DNA of 64,000 nucleotides from Cyanoderma ruficeps (Eukaryota; Chordata; Aves; Passeriformes; Timaliidae), in contig VZDJ01000046.1 of assembly GCA_008694505.1 (NCBI GenBank), positions 1,872,648 to 1,936,647 on the forward strand. The letters run 5' to 3'. Both the position numbers and the translations under genes were made by a program. Below the pieces are notes generated by a model that saw only the letters and a program-made list of their open reading frames with translations, ran no database searches and was not told where the DNA came from. The number at the start of each line of letters is the position of its first letter. Positions within the stretch are counted from its first letter, which is position 1. Below are positions 1-11,646 of this stretch, piece by piece.

Positions 1-599
1 TGGAGGAAGAGGACACAGACTCACAAAAAAATTACAGACATAGTTTGATCTCCACTCAATATAGCAATGAATACACCTTAAAAGGGAAGCAATACCAAAA
101 AGAAAACAAAAAATAAACCCAACCCCAAAATTAACCACTTCAGCTTGACAAAAATAAGAAAGCTCAAGTTCTGAAGGCAGAATTCTAACAGCATGAAAAA
201 GATTATTTTTTTTCCTTATAAGAGGATAAAACCAAGCTATCTAAAGAAACAAGCCCAGAGCAAATATCACGTATTACCAACAGATTTAAAACCCTCTCTT
301 CCTTTCCTCCCAGGCACCCTGCGTATCAGCATGAGGCATTTTGCCATCCAGCTGCATTGTAAGCAAGAACAAGGAGCTGGGAAGGGATTGTTGCCTTGAA
401 ATCAGCACTTTTGAGGTTGCACCTTGGATCCTGTTGACAGGGAAGATGTGTGCCGATGTCTTTACAAACCATTCCATGGTTGCTGTGAACGGCTTTGAAA
501 TGGGGCTTAATGTGTCTCTACCAACTTGGGGCAGCAGGTTCGTCACAGAGCCCACTTTGACTCCTGAAACAGCCAAATGGGGCCGCACAAACCTGAACT
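1..599. other. Unique sequence, no gene recognised
   Basis: No repeat family or coding domain recognised. An A/C-rich stretch at about 82-135 resembles the larger CA tracts elsewhere in the window. Several frames stay open from here into the LTR and CR1 to the right, but none gives a recognisable protein. Confidence 0.6.
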
Positions 600-872
600 T
601 CTGAACTTTGGGGTGAAATGACAGGTTCAGGGGGGAGATGGGGTGGGTGGTTGGGAAAGGCTGCGCGTTCCTGGTACCTCGGCCAGTGAGGGAAGGAAGA
701 GGGAAACGAGCGGAGTTTGGGATAAAAGGAGGCTGTATTCCCCGAAACCTGAAGAGAGAAAACCCCGCGGGAATGTGCCCCAGTGGCCTCTGTCCCTTTA
801 TCCGAATAAAGTTGTTGGACTCCTCTGTCTCCTTTATGGATACTGGCTGTTCCCAGCGGGATTTTCCGTACA
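600..872 (+). mobile_element. LTR-like element, 3' part (solo or fragment)
   Basis: The block has an LTR-like order on the plus strand: a TATA-like gggataaaagg near 719, a poly(A) signal gaataaag near 804, a T/C-rich stretch, and an end in CA at 872. It is richer in CpG and GC than the DNA on either side, as recent retroviral LTRs often are. The left edge and any target-site duplication could not be fixed, so the start is approximate. A promoter-like unique sequence is the alternative. Confidence 0.45.
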
Positions 873-900
873 CTGTGATCAGTTTGGGTCCCTTTTGATA

Positions 901-1366
901 AGAAAGACATTGAGAAGCTGGAGCAAGTCCAGAGAAGGGAACAGAGCTGGGGAAGGGTCTGGAGCACCAGGACCAGCTGAGGGAGCTGGGAAAGGGGCTC
1001 AGCCTGGAGAAAAGAAGGCTCAGGGGGAACCTTGTGGCTCTGCACAACTCCCTGACAGGAGGGGACAGCCGAGAGGGTCGGGCTCTGCTCCCAGGGAACA
1101 GGGACCAGATAAGAGGAAATGACCTCAAGTTGCACCAGGGGAGGTTTAGTTTGGATATTAAGGAAAATTTCTTCCTGGAAAGAGTTGTCAAGCATTGGCA
1201 CAGGCTGTCCAAGGAAGAGGTGAAATCACCATCCCTGGAAGTGCTCAAAGAATTGCGTCGATGTGGCACTTGGGAAGAGAGTTTAGTGGTGAATGTGGTG
1301 GTGATGGTTAATGGTTGAACTCAATGATCTTCATGGTCTTTTCCCACCGAAATGATTCTATGGCTC
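901..1366 (+). mobile_element. CR1 LINE, 5'-truncated, sense
   Basis: This is the 3' part of an avian CR1 retrotransposon read in sense. It covers the end of the reverse-transcriptase-derived region and the short 3' UTR, and finishes with cccaccgaaatgattctatgg. The wording 'gagaagctggagcaagtccagagaaggg' through 'ccctggaagtgctcaaag' is typical of CR1. The element is diverged and carries many substitutions and small gaps. 5' truncation is the usual fate of CR1 copies made by target-primed reverse transcription. Confidence 0.9.
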
Positions 1367-2490
1367 TTTGTTTCCATGAACTGAGGACAGTTTTTCAGAG
1401 GGGAACTGAATGGGGCCCTCTAAGAACTGCCCCACTCCCATCACCTGTTTTCCTCCTCCAGCCAAAGCAGGACTGCCTTGTCCTTTTCTGCCTTTCCTCA
1501 TTCCCTCCTGTCTCTCCACAAGAACTGCACAACTCCAGCGCAGGGACAGAGCAGAGAGAGAGGTGGTGAAGCAAGTCAAAGCTCTCAGTTGAGCTCAACA
1601 ATAAAACTTGCATGAACTTGGAGCCAAAGGTTTTGTTTTGCTTTGAAACCAGGGGCGGAAGAGGGACTGAACTCTCCCGCCTCGTTTTTATTGCTGCTCG
1701 GAGAGCCAGAAATGTCCACACATCAGTAGAGTTAAAAAGCAAGATTGTAAGAACCAGATGTTGGGATATTTTTGGATGCAATCATGGATCAGGCCACAGT
1801 GCTTAACAGCTCCTGTCCAAAGCCAATTTTTGAGGGAACAGAGCACATATCAAGCTCACGTTTGCTGGCTCTGTGCCGAGCCCTGCACACTGCACGGAAT
1901 GAGAGCTTTTCTCAAATTGCTTTGGGGTTTTTTTTGGTTTAAATCCTCCTATTAAAGCTCACGGCGAATTGCATTTTTACTGCAGAATTATACCAAAAAG
2001 CCTGCAAAGGAAATCATTTAGCTATCCAGGAGGTTGATTTCTCAGTTTTGTTCAGTGATTGGTTTTATTTTTCACAGAGATTACTGCCAGCTTATTTTCT
2101 GTTGCTCACTCTGAAGTTTTTAAGATGTTTTCACGTAGGGATAACATTCCTGCTGTTATTTTTTTGCTTTCCTTTTTTGAGATGAAAGCAACATAAATGA
2201 CATAAATGTCTCCCTTGTTTCATTCATGAGAAATCACCGTGAACTCACCCGTGGGACCCAGATTTCTTGGCAACCCAAAAGTCACGTTGCAACATGGGGA
2301 CAGATGCACTAGGAGCAGTTTTGCTCTTGATTTCTGTTTCCTGAACTCTTTATAGCAAAAAAGAATTCCTCAGAGGCCTCAAAGGTGTGGAAGATGGGGA
2401 GTTCACCTTGGCTTTAGTAAGAAGAAGCAGACACTCACATCTCTGCTTAGGAGATGTAGGTTTGGAAAAGAGAGGAAAGAAGGAGAATCG
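1367..2490. other. Unique sequence, no gene recognised
   Basis: AT-rich unique DNA with short T runs (for example 1928-1936 and 2159-2165). A caataaaac at about 1599 could be a poly(A) signal but has no associated gene or LTR edges. Nothing else is supported. Confidence 0.6.
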
Positions 2491-2616
2491 AGGCCAGGTT
2501 GGATGAGGCTTGCAGCAATCTGGGGTGGTGGAAAATGCTCTGAGCCAGGGCAGGGGGTTGGGATTGGATTGTCTTTAAAGTCTCTCCCAACCCAAATTAT
2601 TCTATGGTTCTGTGAC
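2491..2616 (+). mobile_element. CR1 LINE 3' end, short sense fragment
   Basis: About 125 bp of the CR1 3' terminus in sense: 'ccaggttggatgaggcttgcagcaatctggg', then 'tctttaaagtctctcccaaccc' and the terminal 'attattctatggttctgtga'. The fragment is heavily truncated and moderately diverged. Confidence 0.85.
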
Positions 2617-5600
2617 AGAACAAATTGCCCACAAATGGAACCAGTTTTTAGGGTCCGAGATATCTTGAGGGTTGCTGTGTGAAATCACTCTTCTGTAAAA
2701 GTCCTGACCCCTTTATCACATCTTGGACCATTCAGATAAGAACTGCTTTCTGTATAAGCTGCCCCATTTGTCTGCCTGGAATTCAGTCCAGCAGCTCACA
2801 CAGAAAATAACATTGAAAAGCTCAACAGTTGGGATTCCCAGACCTCAGCTATTATTGATTCTTGTCCTCCATGGTCCCATATCTTCAGAAGATAAACTTT
2901 TTTTGCTTGAAGTTTCACCATGTCCTTTTATCCCTTTTTTTTAATCTATTCTTTTTAATTTTTTTTTTCTCTTTAGTAAAATTCCTTTAGTAAAGCATCC
3001 ATCCTGTGGATGAAGGCTTGCTTTTCCCATGTCATGTTGGAGAGCTCTGACCCAGAAGAGCTGTCACAAACACTGAGATGACTACAGGCTCCTGCCTGAG
3101 GATGATCAAACTGAATGGGAGATAATGGCTTCAGCATGTCAATCATTGAGCCATTAGGACACCAAATGTTGGGCAGAAATTAATGAGCCAGGGTCTAATT
3201 TGACATGGATAGGACTGACAAATGTTGTGATCGTGGTATCTTAGGGCTAAGAAAAATAAATATAGCTTGCTATGGGATTCTTTTTTTTTCAATCCTTTTT
3301 AGTGTTTTTATTCATAAAGTGACTTGCAAACTGTTTTAAAAGCAGAAAAACATTTTTTTTGCATAGAAATTTAAGATCAGGCTGGGCTGTTATAAACCTT
3401 ACAAGGAGAGGTAGGTGATAGAATACCTAATAAACCATTTTATTTCAGGCAGTTGGGTGCTTGCATTAAAGGCCTGAGCATCTTTCACAGTCAAGGGAAT
3501 GAGGCAGCTGCCCCCAGAGACAAATGCAAAGCATTGCCCCTGATTTATATAAAGTGATAGCAACCCTGACCTAACCTCACCTGCCAATTGCCATCAAAAA
3601 ATTCTCCTCATCACCACTAATTGTCTTTCTCCCAGCTGTGTGAATCATGATCACTCATTGGTACCAGCTCCATCACCAGCCACACTCTTGCTACACTGAA
3701 ATTAAAAACAAATTCCACTAAAATTTTCCCTGAAATTACAATGAATTAATCAAGCAATCAATAAATAAATAAATACTTCTGTCCTGTCACCACAGAAGTA
3801 GTTTTCTCATGATCCAGGGTTTAATGAATGAGCTGGACTAGAGGCAGCAGCAGATCCATGTGGGATTAGGGGTAGTTGGAAAGACTTTCCTTCCCCTTGG
3901 TCCTGAGGTGTTCTGGGAGCTCCACTGGGCTCTCGGAATGCAGAACGGAAATCCCGATGGTTGAAAGGACAGAAAGGGTTCCAGCACCCTCTGAGACCTC
4001 CCCTGTATCCCATATCAAACTGACAGTGATCCTGTGCACGGCTCTCAGCAATTTGGGTCAAAGCTTTTTTTTTTTAATCACATCTCTCTCTTCAACTGGA
4101 AAGCACCAGGCAATAGATAAGAATGACTGAAACCCCATAAAAACCCCAAAGCTGCCCTAGGGGAGGCTGAAGATCAGATTCTAAGGACCTCAATCAGCAG
4201 AAAGAGAGCAAACAGAACATTTACTCCTGAAACAAAGATTATAAACACAGCTTTTGTACCAATGGGCTCCTGTTCAAAAACCTGAATGAACACCAGAAAC
4301 TGCCCAAAGCAGGGAAAACATCATTAAAGGATGTGAAATATGTATCTAGGTGATAAATTAGTGACACAGAGGATTGCCCAGCCCTGAGTCTCCTGTGCTT
4401 TGAGGTTTCACACTGGATTTTGCTAATGACTTCTGTATCTTCCCTGTGCACCAGTGCTCCAAGGCAGCCTCCACAGACGTGTCATATGGGCTCCCAAACA
4501 TGTTGTGACTGCGAGGATCTTTATTTTGGCAGGACGGGCCTGGGGAGGGGAGAGGATGCTGCTGGGAAAGAGAAATCCAACCCGTTCTCCTGTCAATACA
4601 CTAATTAACAATTGGCAAGATTATGCTAAATACGACAGATCTTTAATTTTAAACAAGATGTTCTTAATTAAGCAGGCTAATCAAACATGAGCAGCACCAG
4701 GAGAGAAAGCACAGACGACCAAAGCAGCATGAGCATCTTCTCCTGCTCCCTTTTCTGTGCCAAGGCAGTGACAATCTTCAGCCCCAGGGGGATGATGAGT
4801 TTTCCTCTTTTTTCTCCAGATAATGGGAAAGGAAAGGTACAGAAGAACCAGGATAACTAAAGAAGGGATGATACTCACCTAGATTTAGTGGGTAATTTAC
4901 TGATTATGAAGAGACTTAAATTAAAAATTAAAAAAAATATTAAAAATTAAAAATTAAAAAAAAAAGGGGGCAGGAAAAGAAAGGTATTTTTTTAGTGTGC
5001 AAAGAGTTTTGAAAAATCTCAAGCACAAAAATAACTTTTTACTCAAGTTTTGCTCCTTCCAAATAGGAAAAGAAAAGAAAAAACTTATCCTGAAGCAGAA
5101 AACTTTCCCTTCTAAGTTCAGTGCAACATAACATTTAGGTTTCAAGTCCCTTCCATTTTTTTAAAGTCTCAGAACAAATCAAGAAAAGTAGCAAAGGATT
5201 TGTCCAATCCAAATATTTTGATTAAAATATTTTTATTGTCTTTGTAGTTCGAGTAACGAAACTTTCAGTTTCAAGGCAGAACAGTTCTTTGAAATAAATT
5301 AGTTTTTTGCTGCACAGTCTCTCTGGGAAGCCTTTTTAACTCCTTGACTGTCCTCAGGGGTGAAATATTTCTCTTTATACCAAATCAGAACCTTTCTTGC
5401 TTTAACTCTTGTCAGTTTTCTCTCATCCTTCAATCAGCACCATTGTTTTCACTGATGATATTCATTTCTGCATCCTCCTGTATTTCACTTAGAATTTCTG
5501 GTGTCAAAGGACACAAATGATGGAGCCAGAACTGCACTGAAGTTAAATCCGTGTGCGCATCAAGTGAAAAAAAACAAACCCAAAAACCAAGCCAGGATTT

Positions 5601-7085
5601 TTCAAAACTCAGCCATAACTCAGAGTCAAACTCAGCCATAACTCAGAGTAAACTTTTTGCTGAATCTCACTTTCTAACCTCGGGAGAGGGAAAGAAAACT
5701 TGCAGCTGAGATTCTGTCTCTGAGGTTATCAACAGGTGTGACTGAGATGTGTGAAGGTCACAGCTGGGAAGGGGAGCAATAGCTGGGATAATGCAGCTTA
5801 TAAATCAGAAATCCAAATAATTACCAAGCTCCCCATTGAGCTCAATTCACTCTTGCATTGCCAGGCCTGGTAGTGGAGACAGGCGAAGGAAAGCTGGAAG
5901 ACACATGGATTTGCATCTTTCATTTATAAAATATGAACTCAGGGGGATCCCTGAGGGGATTTAGCTCCACTTCTGCCATGGAATTTTTGGATGTTTATTG
6001 GAAACTCCTCCCACCTCAGAGCCTTGCTCCCTCACGTGTACCATTCCATGGCTGATTTTTCTATCTCAGCACAAGTTTACTAAGACCATGGAGGAGAATG
6101 CAGGCAAACACCATTAATTTTGTGCCCGTGAGCATGAGAGCAACCTTTTTTTTAATGCCGAAAGCTATAATGTGACAAAGTGTTAACAGAGCTGCAAGCA
6201 TGGATTCCCACCTGGTGTCTTTGTGGAGGGGAGTGTGATATCCAGAGAGCACGGAGTGGACAGGTGATGACAACTCGGATTGGAACTCCACAGTGCTTCA
6301 GCTAATGCTTCAGCTCATCCAACCCATCCTGAGGGCTCTTACACCTCCCTGGTTTCCCAGGAGCCTTGTGGTACCTGATCTTGGAGTGACCTCAGTGGGA
6401 TTTCATGGCCATGGAGGTCTCTAGTGCTTCCGAGCATCTGGCACCAAGTTCCTTATCTTTATGTAGCACTTTGAAATCTTTTTCTAGTCCCAAGCCAGGG
6501 GTGAATCATCTTCCACTGAAGGTTTCATTAGGGAAGTTTTACAGAGCTCATCTGGAGGAGAATGAGCACAAAGTAATCCTTAATTTATGAATTTTCACTC
6601 TGAGCACAGCGACTCCCTGTTCAAGCCGAGATTTTCATATTCTGTTGTTAACTCCATGGCTGCAGAAGCTGGTAGCAATTTGAGTTGCTGTTCTACACAA
6701 GTAGCCCTTAAATAATCTATCAAGACATTTGCACAGGTAAAATGAATGGCAGGCTTTCAAAAAAGGAACAGGGAGCTTTAAAAACTCCTGATTGCACTGT
6801 GCTCAGTATCAGCTTTATTTTTTTTTTTGCTTTGTCTCTGTCCCATTCCATCACAAGTGAGCAACATCCATTATTAATCCATCTCTTTGGAGCCAGTCCC
6901 TCTGTGTCTCTGTCCCCCATTTGATCAGCCATCTGGGAAACGACAGTTTCTTGACAGCTTTAAAACATTTTCCTTTAAGCTGCAGCATTGTTCACATGCA
7001 GAGAGTGCATTTGACATGATGAGGGCTTTAGGAGAAGGCTTGGGTAGCAAGTGGGGAGAAAAAAAACATATGCACAGTGATTAAA
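2617..7085. other. Unique AT-rich sequence, no gene recognised
   Basis: About 4.5 kb without a recognised gene or interspersed repeat. It holds minor simple sequence: an (ATAA)n run at 3761-3775, an A/T-rich run of taaaaatt units at about 4913-4965, and a 23-bp tandem duplication at 5605-5650 listed separately. Open frames are short and show no domain. Confidence 0.6.
5605..5650. repeat. 23-bp tandem duplication, two copies
   Basis: The unit aaactcagccataactcaga plus gtc is followed directly by a second copy with the same phase (period 23). The two copies are essentially identical, which suggests a recent slippage or duplication event in unique DNA. Confidence 0.9.
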
Positions 7086-7380
7086 GAATACAACAAACCA
7101 AACCACAAAACCTCACAAAAAAACCCAAAAAAACAAATCCAAAACTTACACCAAAAAAAAACCCCACAAAATACCCAACAAAAACAAAGAAACAAAAAAA
7201 ACCCACAAAAAACCAAAAAAAACCACCCAAACCAAAAGAAACCCCAAATCAAACAGAACCAAAACAAAATCCCAAACAAAATCAAAACCCAATAAAATCC
7301 CAAAGCAAAACAACAAAAACCGCCCAAACCAATAACCCCCCCCCCCAAACAAAACCACTCAGAAACAAAAAAATCCAAGT
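7086..7380. repeat. CA-rich low-complexity tract (A and C only, almost)
   Basis: Nearly 300 bases are made almost entirely of A and C on the plus strand, in irregular runs such as aaaccaaaaaaaccacccaaa, with a C11 run at 7336-7346. T and G are almost absent. Both strands stay open for long stretches, giving K/N/Q/P-rich frames on plus and F/W/G-rich frames on minus, which are composition artefacts and not genes. Similar tracts lie at 46.8 kb and 51.0 kb. Confidence 0.95.
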
Positions 7381-8410
7381 CATGAAACAACAAGCCAAAA
7401 AAGGGATTGTTTCCAGTTCCATGACATACCTTAGGACAACTGGAGCACTAGAATGTGGGATAAAATGTGGGATAAAAGCACTGGAATTGGTCATGTGGAA
7501 GTTTATATAAATAGTGGTTTCTGGGACAGAGGGAACTAAGGTAGAAGGAGTTTGTTTCTGTCATTTACCAGTGGTTACTTGAATGGCTTCTAGTTAATGC
7601 TGTGATTTGTCCAAGAGAAAGCCTTAACTGCAGATATTTGCTTTAGTGATAACAGTAGCTAAATGAGAAAAGACTCTTTTAACTGATAAGAGAATGAAAT
7701 TTTATATTACAGCTCCATGTAGGAAGAAGGAACATCTCAGTATTGTTCTTTTCTTAGAACGTGACATTTTGGATGACTTGAGAGAGAGAAATTTAGAGTG
7801 GGTTTGTCTTTGAACAACAAAAATAATTTTGTGGTGTTGTACAAAAATAAAAGATAAGCTGAAAATTGACCAATGGAAAAAACATCCTGGAACATTTCGG
7901 GATATCCATCTCTGACGTAAGTAAAGTTATTGGATTTTTTAAATTTATTATGCAGTTTACCTCACATACAAGTTGTGCAAAGCTTTATTTAAAACATGAC
8001 ACCTCTCTGAAATCAAAGCTCTGACAGCAATAATCATAATTTCATACTTATAAAAAAATCCTACAGAATTCAGTGTTCTTTTCACACTAATAAAAAGCTT
8101 TCCTGCTTACTGTTAAGTCTAAAGGTGAGAACACCAGGAAAAACAAATTGAAAAGCAAAGCAGTTGAGCTTGTGTTCATCTCATCTTTCCTAAAGAACCA
8201 GCTGGAAGAACCAGCACTGCAGATCCCCTCTGAAGCCAGGGCAAAGAAGATAGAGGCAAAGAAAAAGAAAGATGGGAAAGTCTTTTACCCTTTATCTACT
8301 GCAGGAGAGCAATTTGATGATGAGGATTCTAACTTAGGCTTCAGCTGAGTGCCTGGAGTTTGCCGGGATTTATCTAAAATTAGGGTGCTTCTGTCCAAAG
8401 GGGGAGGAAG

Positions 8411-8651
8411 ACGCGGCAGATGGGAAGGGAAACGGGAGGGTGTTTTGGCAAGACGCTCGTGTCGTGCTTCATGGGAGAGACGTATTTTGGGAAGGGACAA
8501 AAATGTCCACACAGAGAATTCCAGGCATGTGGAAGAGACTACGTGTGAGACTGCACAGAGCTTCAGAGGAGGGGCAGACACAGAAAGGATCACGTCGTGC
8601 TTGCGTGGAGAGCGTCCTACTATGGAAAATGCTTTGGAAATACGACCCACG
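8411..8651. other. CpG-dense patch in AT-rich DNA
   Basis: About 14 CpG dinucleotides occur in 240 bp, several times the local density. Two related segments starting gtcgtgctt lie at 8461 and 8594. No TATA or initiator pattern and no coding domain is clear, although several frames are open through it. It may be a small unmethylated regulatory patch or the remnant of a GC-rich repeat. Confidence 0.5.
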
Positions 8652-8734
8652 AGATCAGTGATTACAAGCTCTCAAAAGTAAAAACAAAGCATGTTAACAT
8701 GACTGCTCTTTTTATTTTCTCATTTGATACTGAG

Positions 8735-8769
8735 TAGCACGTGGCCAGAGTATAATAAGCCACGTGCTA
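8735..8769. promoter_or_regulatory. 11-bp perfect inverted repeat with two CACGTG E-boxes
   Basis: The arms TAGCACGTGGC (8735-8745) and GCCACGTGCTA (8759-8769) are perfect reverse complements with a 13-nt spacer. Each arm contains a CACGTG E-box (8738-8743 and 8761-8766), centred 23 bp apart. CACGTG is the established core for MYC/MAX, USF, MITF/TFE and CLOCK/BMAL1 factors. That the pair is functional is inference. Confidence 0.6.
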
Positions 8770-9424
8770 ATATATCAATCTCTGAGGGACCAGCCTTCTG
8801 CTGAGAAGTGGCAAAAATTAATTAGCAAGACTGCTCCTCGGAGGTGTTTTGTAAATCAAAAGTTTTAATAAGTAAAAATACCAAAATTACAAATGTTACA
8901 GAAAACAAATAATAAGCTGCACACAGGTGTCTGAGAAGTCTCTTTTTGCTCAGACACCCCAAAAAGGCTCTCACTTCCTTAGTGCTCCTTCCAAAATACG
9001 GAATGTTCTAGGAGGGATAACCTGGCTTGCTGCCAATACCAAGAGACTTTGAGTTACAGTCAGAGCCCAATCCATGCCCCTGTGCTGGCGCTGAGCCAAT
9101 CCCTGTCAGAAGGGTATGGAAGTTTCTAGGTAAACTTCCTAAAATGTCTAGAGGTAAACTGAAACTCTCTCCCTATTTGGAAACACCTGCTGGGGGTGTA
9201 GGAGATGCTTTACTACGCTCCTTGTTTATGAAGTCGTGCACGGGTAAAATTTCAGTATCTGACTGTGCTTGCGTTACTGGTAAAAACATAAAAGGTTTGG
9301 GGTTCTTTATGGGAAGGAGATTTTGTGAAGAGGAGTCTGAGGATCAATGCGTAGAAGTGCTCTAAAATGTAAGAAGTTGCCATTTCTTAGAAAGCACGGA
9401 ACACCAGCTTAATAAGCACACAGA

Positions 9425-9760
9425 GAATTGTGGAATCATAAAATCATGGAGTGGATTGGATTGAATGGGACCTTAAATTTCATCCAGTTCTACCCCTTGC
9501 CATGGTAGAACAAGGTAGAACACCTTCCACTATCCCAGGTTGCTCCAAGCTCTGTCCAACCTGGCCTTGGACACTTCCAGGGATCCAGGGGCAGACACGC
9601 CTTCTCTGGGCACCCTGTGCCAGGGCCTCCCCACATTCTGAGTAAAGAATTCCTCCCTAACAGCTGATTTAAACTTACCCTCTGCCAGTTTAAAACAAGA
9701 GGAAGTCCATTTCCCTCCTTTAAAACAAGAGGAAGTCCATTTCCCTCCTCCTCTGAGCAG
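9425..9760 (-). mobile_element. CR1 LINE 3' end, antisense
   Basis: Read on the plus strand this is the reverse complement of a CR1 3' end: 'gtggaatcataaaatcatgg', then 'cttccactatcccaggttgctccaagc' and 'cttggacacttccagggatcc'. It continues leftwards in the element to the 'agtttaaaac' region. It contains a 30-bp tandem duplication (9689-9749) that other CR1 copies here lack. Confidence 0.92.
9689..9749. repeat. 30-bp tandem duplication inside CR1
   Basis: A unit beginning tttaaaacaagaggaagtcc is present twice head to tail with period 30 and no visible mismatch. The other antisense CR1 copies in the window have a single unit at this place, so the duplication arose after insertion or in a source copy. 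Confidence 0.93.
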
Positions 9761-9791
9761 TTTCAGTAGGTGAAGACGTCCGTGCTCATTC

Positions 9792-9830
9792 CAGGAGGTT
9801 GGACTAGATGGTGTTGGAAGGTCCTAAACG
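9792..9830 (+). mobile_element. Possible CR1 sense remnant
   Basis: The phrase 'aggaggttggactagatgg' followed by 'ttggaaggtcc' resembles the sense CR1 sequence just before its 3' terminus. The piece is short and lacks the terminal repeat, so chance similarity or a rearranged fragment of the neighbouring copy is possible. Confidence 0.4.
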
Positions 9831-11640
9831 GCTTCAGGATTTTCTGAAGGCTCATTTTGAGCATGCCTTTGGGCCAGCACAGGTAAGAGAGCCCGGTTTG
9901 GGATGCCCTGAGTTAATTAATAATGGGTTTAGATCAGGACACAGTGAGAGCCAGCAGGGAACAGGGATGCTGGAGGGAAACCTCACAGGGAGTGCTTCAA
10001 CCACTAAAGGGAAGTGCTTGGATGCACCAGCTACTAGTGAGAAGGAAAAGAAAGAATTTTTTTACAGTTTTAAGGCACATTTTCATCTTGGGGAAGGTGG
10101 ACTTAGTCTTTGATATGTGTTACATTCTTATGAGTTTATCCCTCAGCTCAGTTGAATATTCTTTTTATTAAAGCACTGCCCCAAAATACCAATAAATCTC
10201 TGTTATTTGAGTTCAGCTCATCCAGTAAAGTGTTGACTTTGACCCTTAGATATTCTTTTGGATCTTCTTTCCTAAATCAAGGTGAAAAACTGGGAAGGTT
10301 TTGTTTTTTTTTTTCACTTGTCAGTTCAACTCCAGTATGTTTTTGGGGGAACATGCTGTCTCAGAGTGCATACCTAAGTCACAGCCTCTCCTCTGAACCT
10401 CTAAACCTGGCTCAAACTCCAACACAAAAAACCCTTCTGGTTTCCTCATCATTTTGGAGAGTCAAAACAGACACAAAGTTTCTCAAAGTTTAATTGTCCA
10501 AAATTATCCCCACACGCTCAGTTTGGATTTTCAAGCAAAAATCATATAGTCACAGCTTAGTTCACAGTATTTCAGCCCAGCATTTTCATTTAAGCCCAGC
10601 CTGAGATAAACAGAAAGTACAGTGTGGTATCAGCAGTACCACTAAGCAAGTGATGGGTAGGAAAGAGAGGCATTTGGCTGCTTGAAAAATAAGTTTGAGA
10701 TACATTGCAAAGGGAAAGGAAGAGAAATAAAACCCAAAGAGGAAAAAGGAAAAGAATTTTTTATTTATCAGCCTAAATCTACATAGCGGTTTAAAGTTTA
10801 AAATTGAGCAGGCAACTCAATTATTACTCTATAAAAGGCTAAAAAAGAGAGGTATCTTGAGCTGCTATTCTAAGTCAGAGCTTTTATGTGATGCTAAGAG
10901 GCCCAATATTCTATTTATTTCAGTTGAATTCACTCTGTATTTCTTTTAACGTGGTAGAAAACTCTGTCAGACACTCAATCTAAAGAGCTACATTTCCTTT
11001 CAAGACAAATCACCGCCATCTGAGCAGATGTAACAACCCATTTTTTTGTGCTCATCAGTAATATCAGCTGCTCCTTTTCTCCCACAAAAAGAGGATGGGG
11101 AAGAACAGCAGTGCTGAGAAATCAGGAAATATATAAATTCCAGCAGAAATAGCAATGTGTGTTTCTGTCCCCCTTAAACAGAGGGCACCGAGGCCGTGTA
11201 TTAGAGGCTGCTCCTAATTGCCAGATATTTGTTGTTCCTCTCCTATCCAACCCTGAACCAGCTGTGAAGTGTAATAGCAGTATTTTCTCTACTGTAATAT
11301 ATATTTTGAGAAAAATAAAAAAGATGTTGGATGCTTGGACATTTCAGACTAGATGGCCCCGAGCCATGGTTAAAAAAACCAACAGACTTTTACAGGAATG
11401 TATTTCTGGAGAAGAAGGCAGTTTAGCACCTTCTTCTCTTAAATTATCATTATGTGGAGAAGCCCAGAAATGAAATAAAATGTGAATGAGGTTGTGAAAT
11501 TTTCCTTCTGCTGTCAGAACAGAGCCTTGGGCTAGAACTGACCCAGAGCTCCTTTCCTAGCCAGGCACCTCGTTGTTTCCATGGCTTTAGAAAGGGAATT
11601 TTAAGTGCTGGTGGCTGGTGAAGGATCTGCCATTTCTGAG
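9831..11640. other. Unique sequence, no gene recognised
   Basis: AT-rich DNA without a recognised gene or repeat. Short open frames exist near 9808-10113 and 10152-10493, but they have no domain and no coding-like bias that I can see. Confidence 0.55.
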
Positions 11641-11646
11641 GTAGCT

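Larger units (their letters stand above)
7381..9424. other. Unique sequence with CpG patch and palindrome, no gene recognised
   Basis: No gene or interspersed repeat was recognised. Two local features are listed separately: a CpG-dense patch at 8411-8651 and a paired CACGTG inverted repeat at 8735-8769. A 12-bp unit atgtgggataaa is repeated twice in tandem near 7453-7476. Confidence 0.55.

Noticed and set aside
1599..1608. Poly(A) signal-like caataaaac as a gene end
   Set aside because: No upstream coding exon or LTR edges; such words are common in AT-rich DNA.
7028..7393. Minus-strand frame of 121 codons, rich in F, W, G and C
   Set aside because: It translates the CA-only tract backwards; the amino-acid bias follows from base composition.
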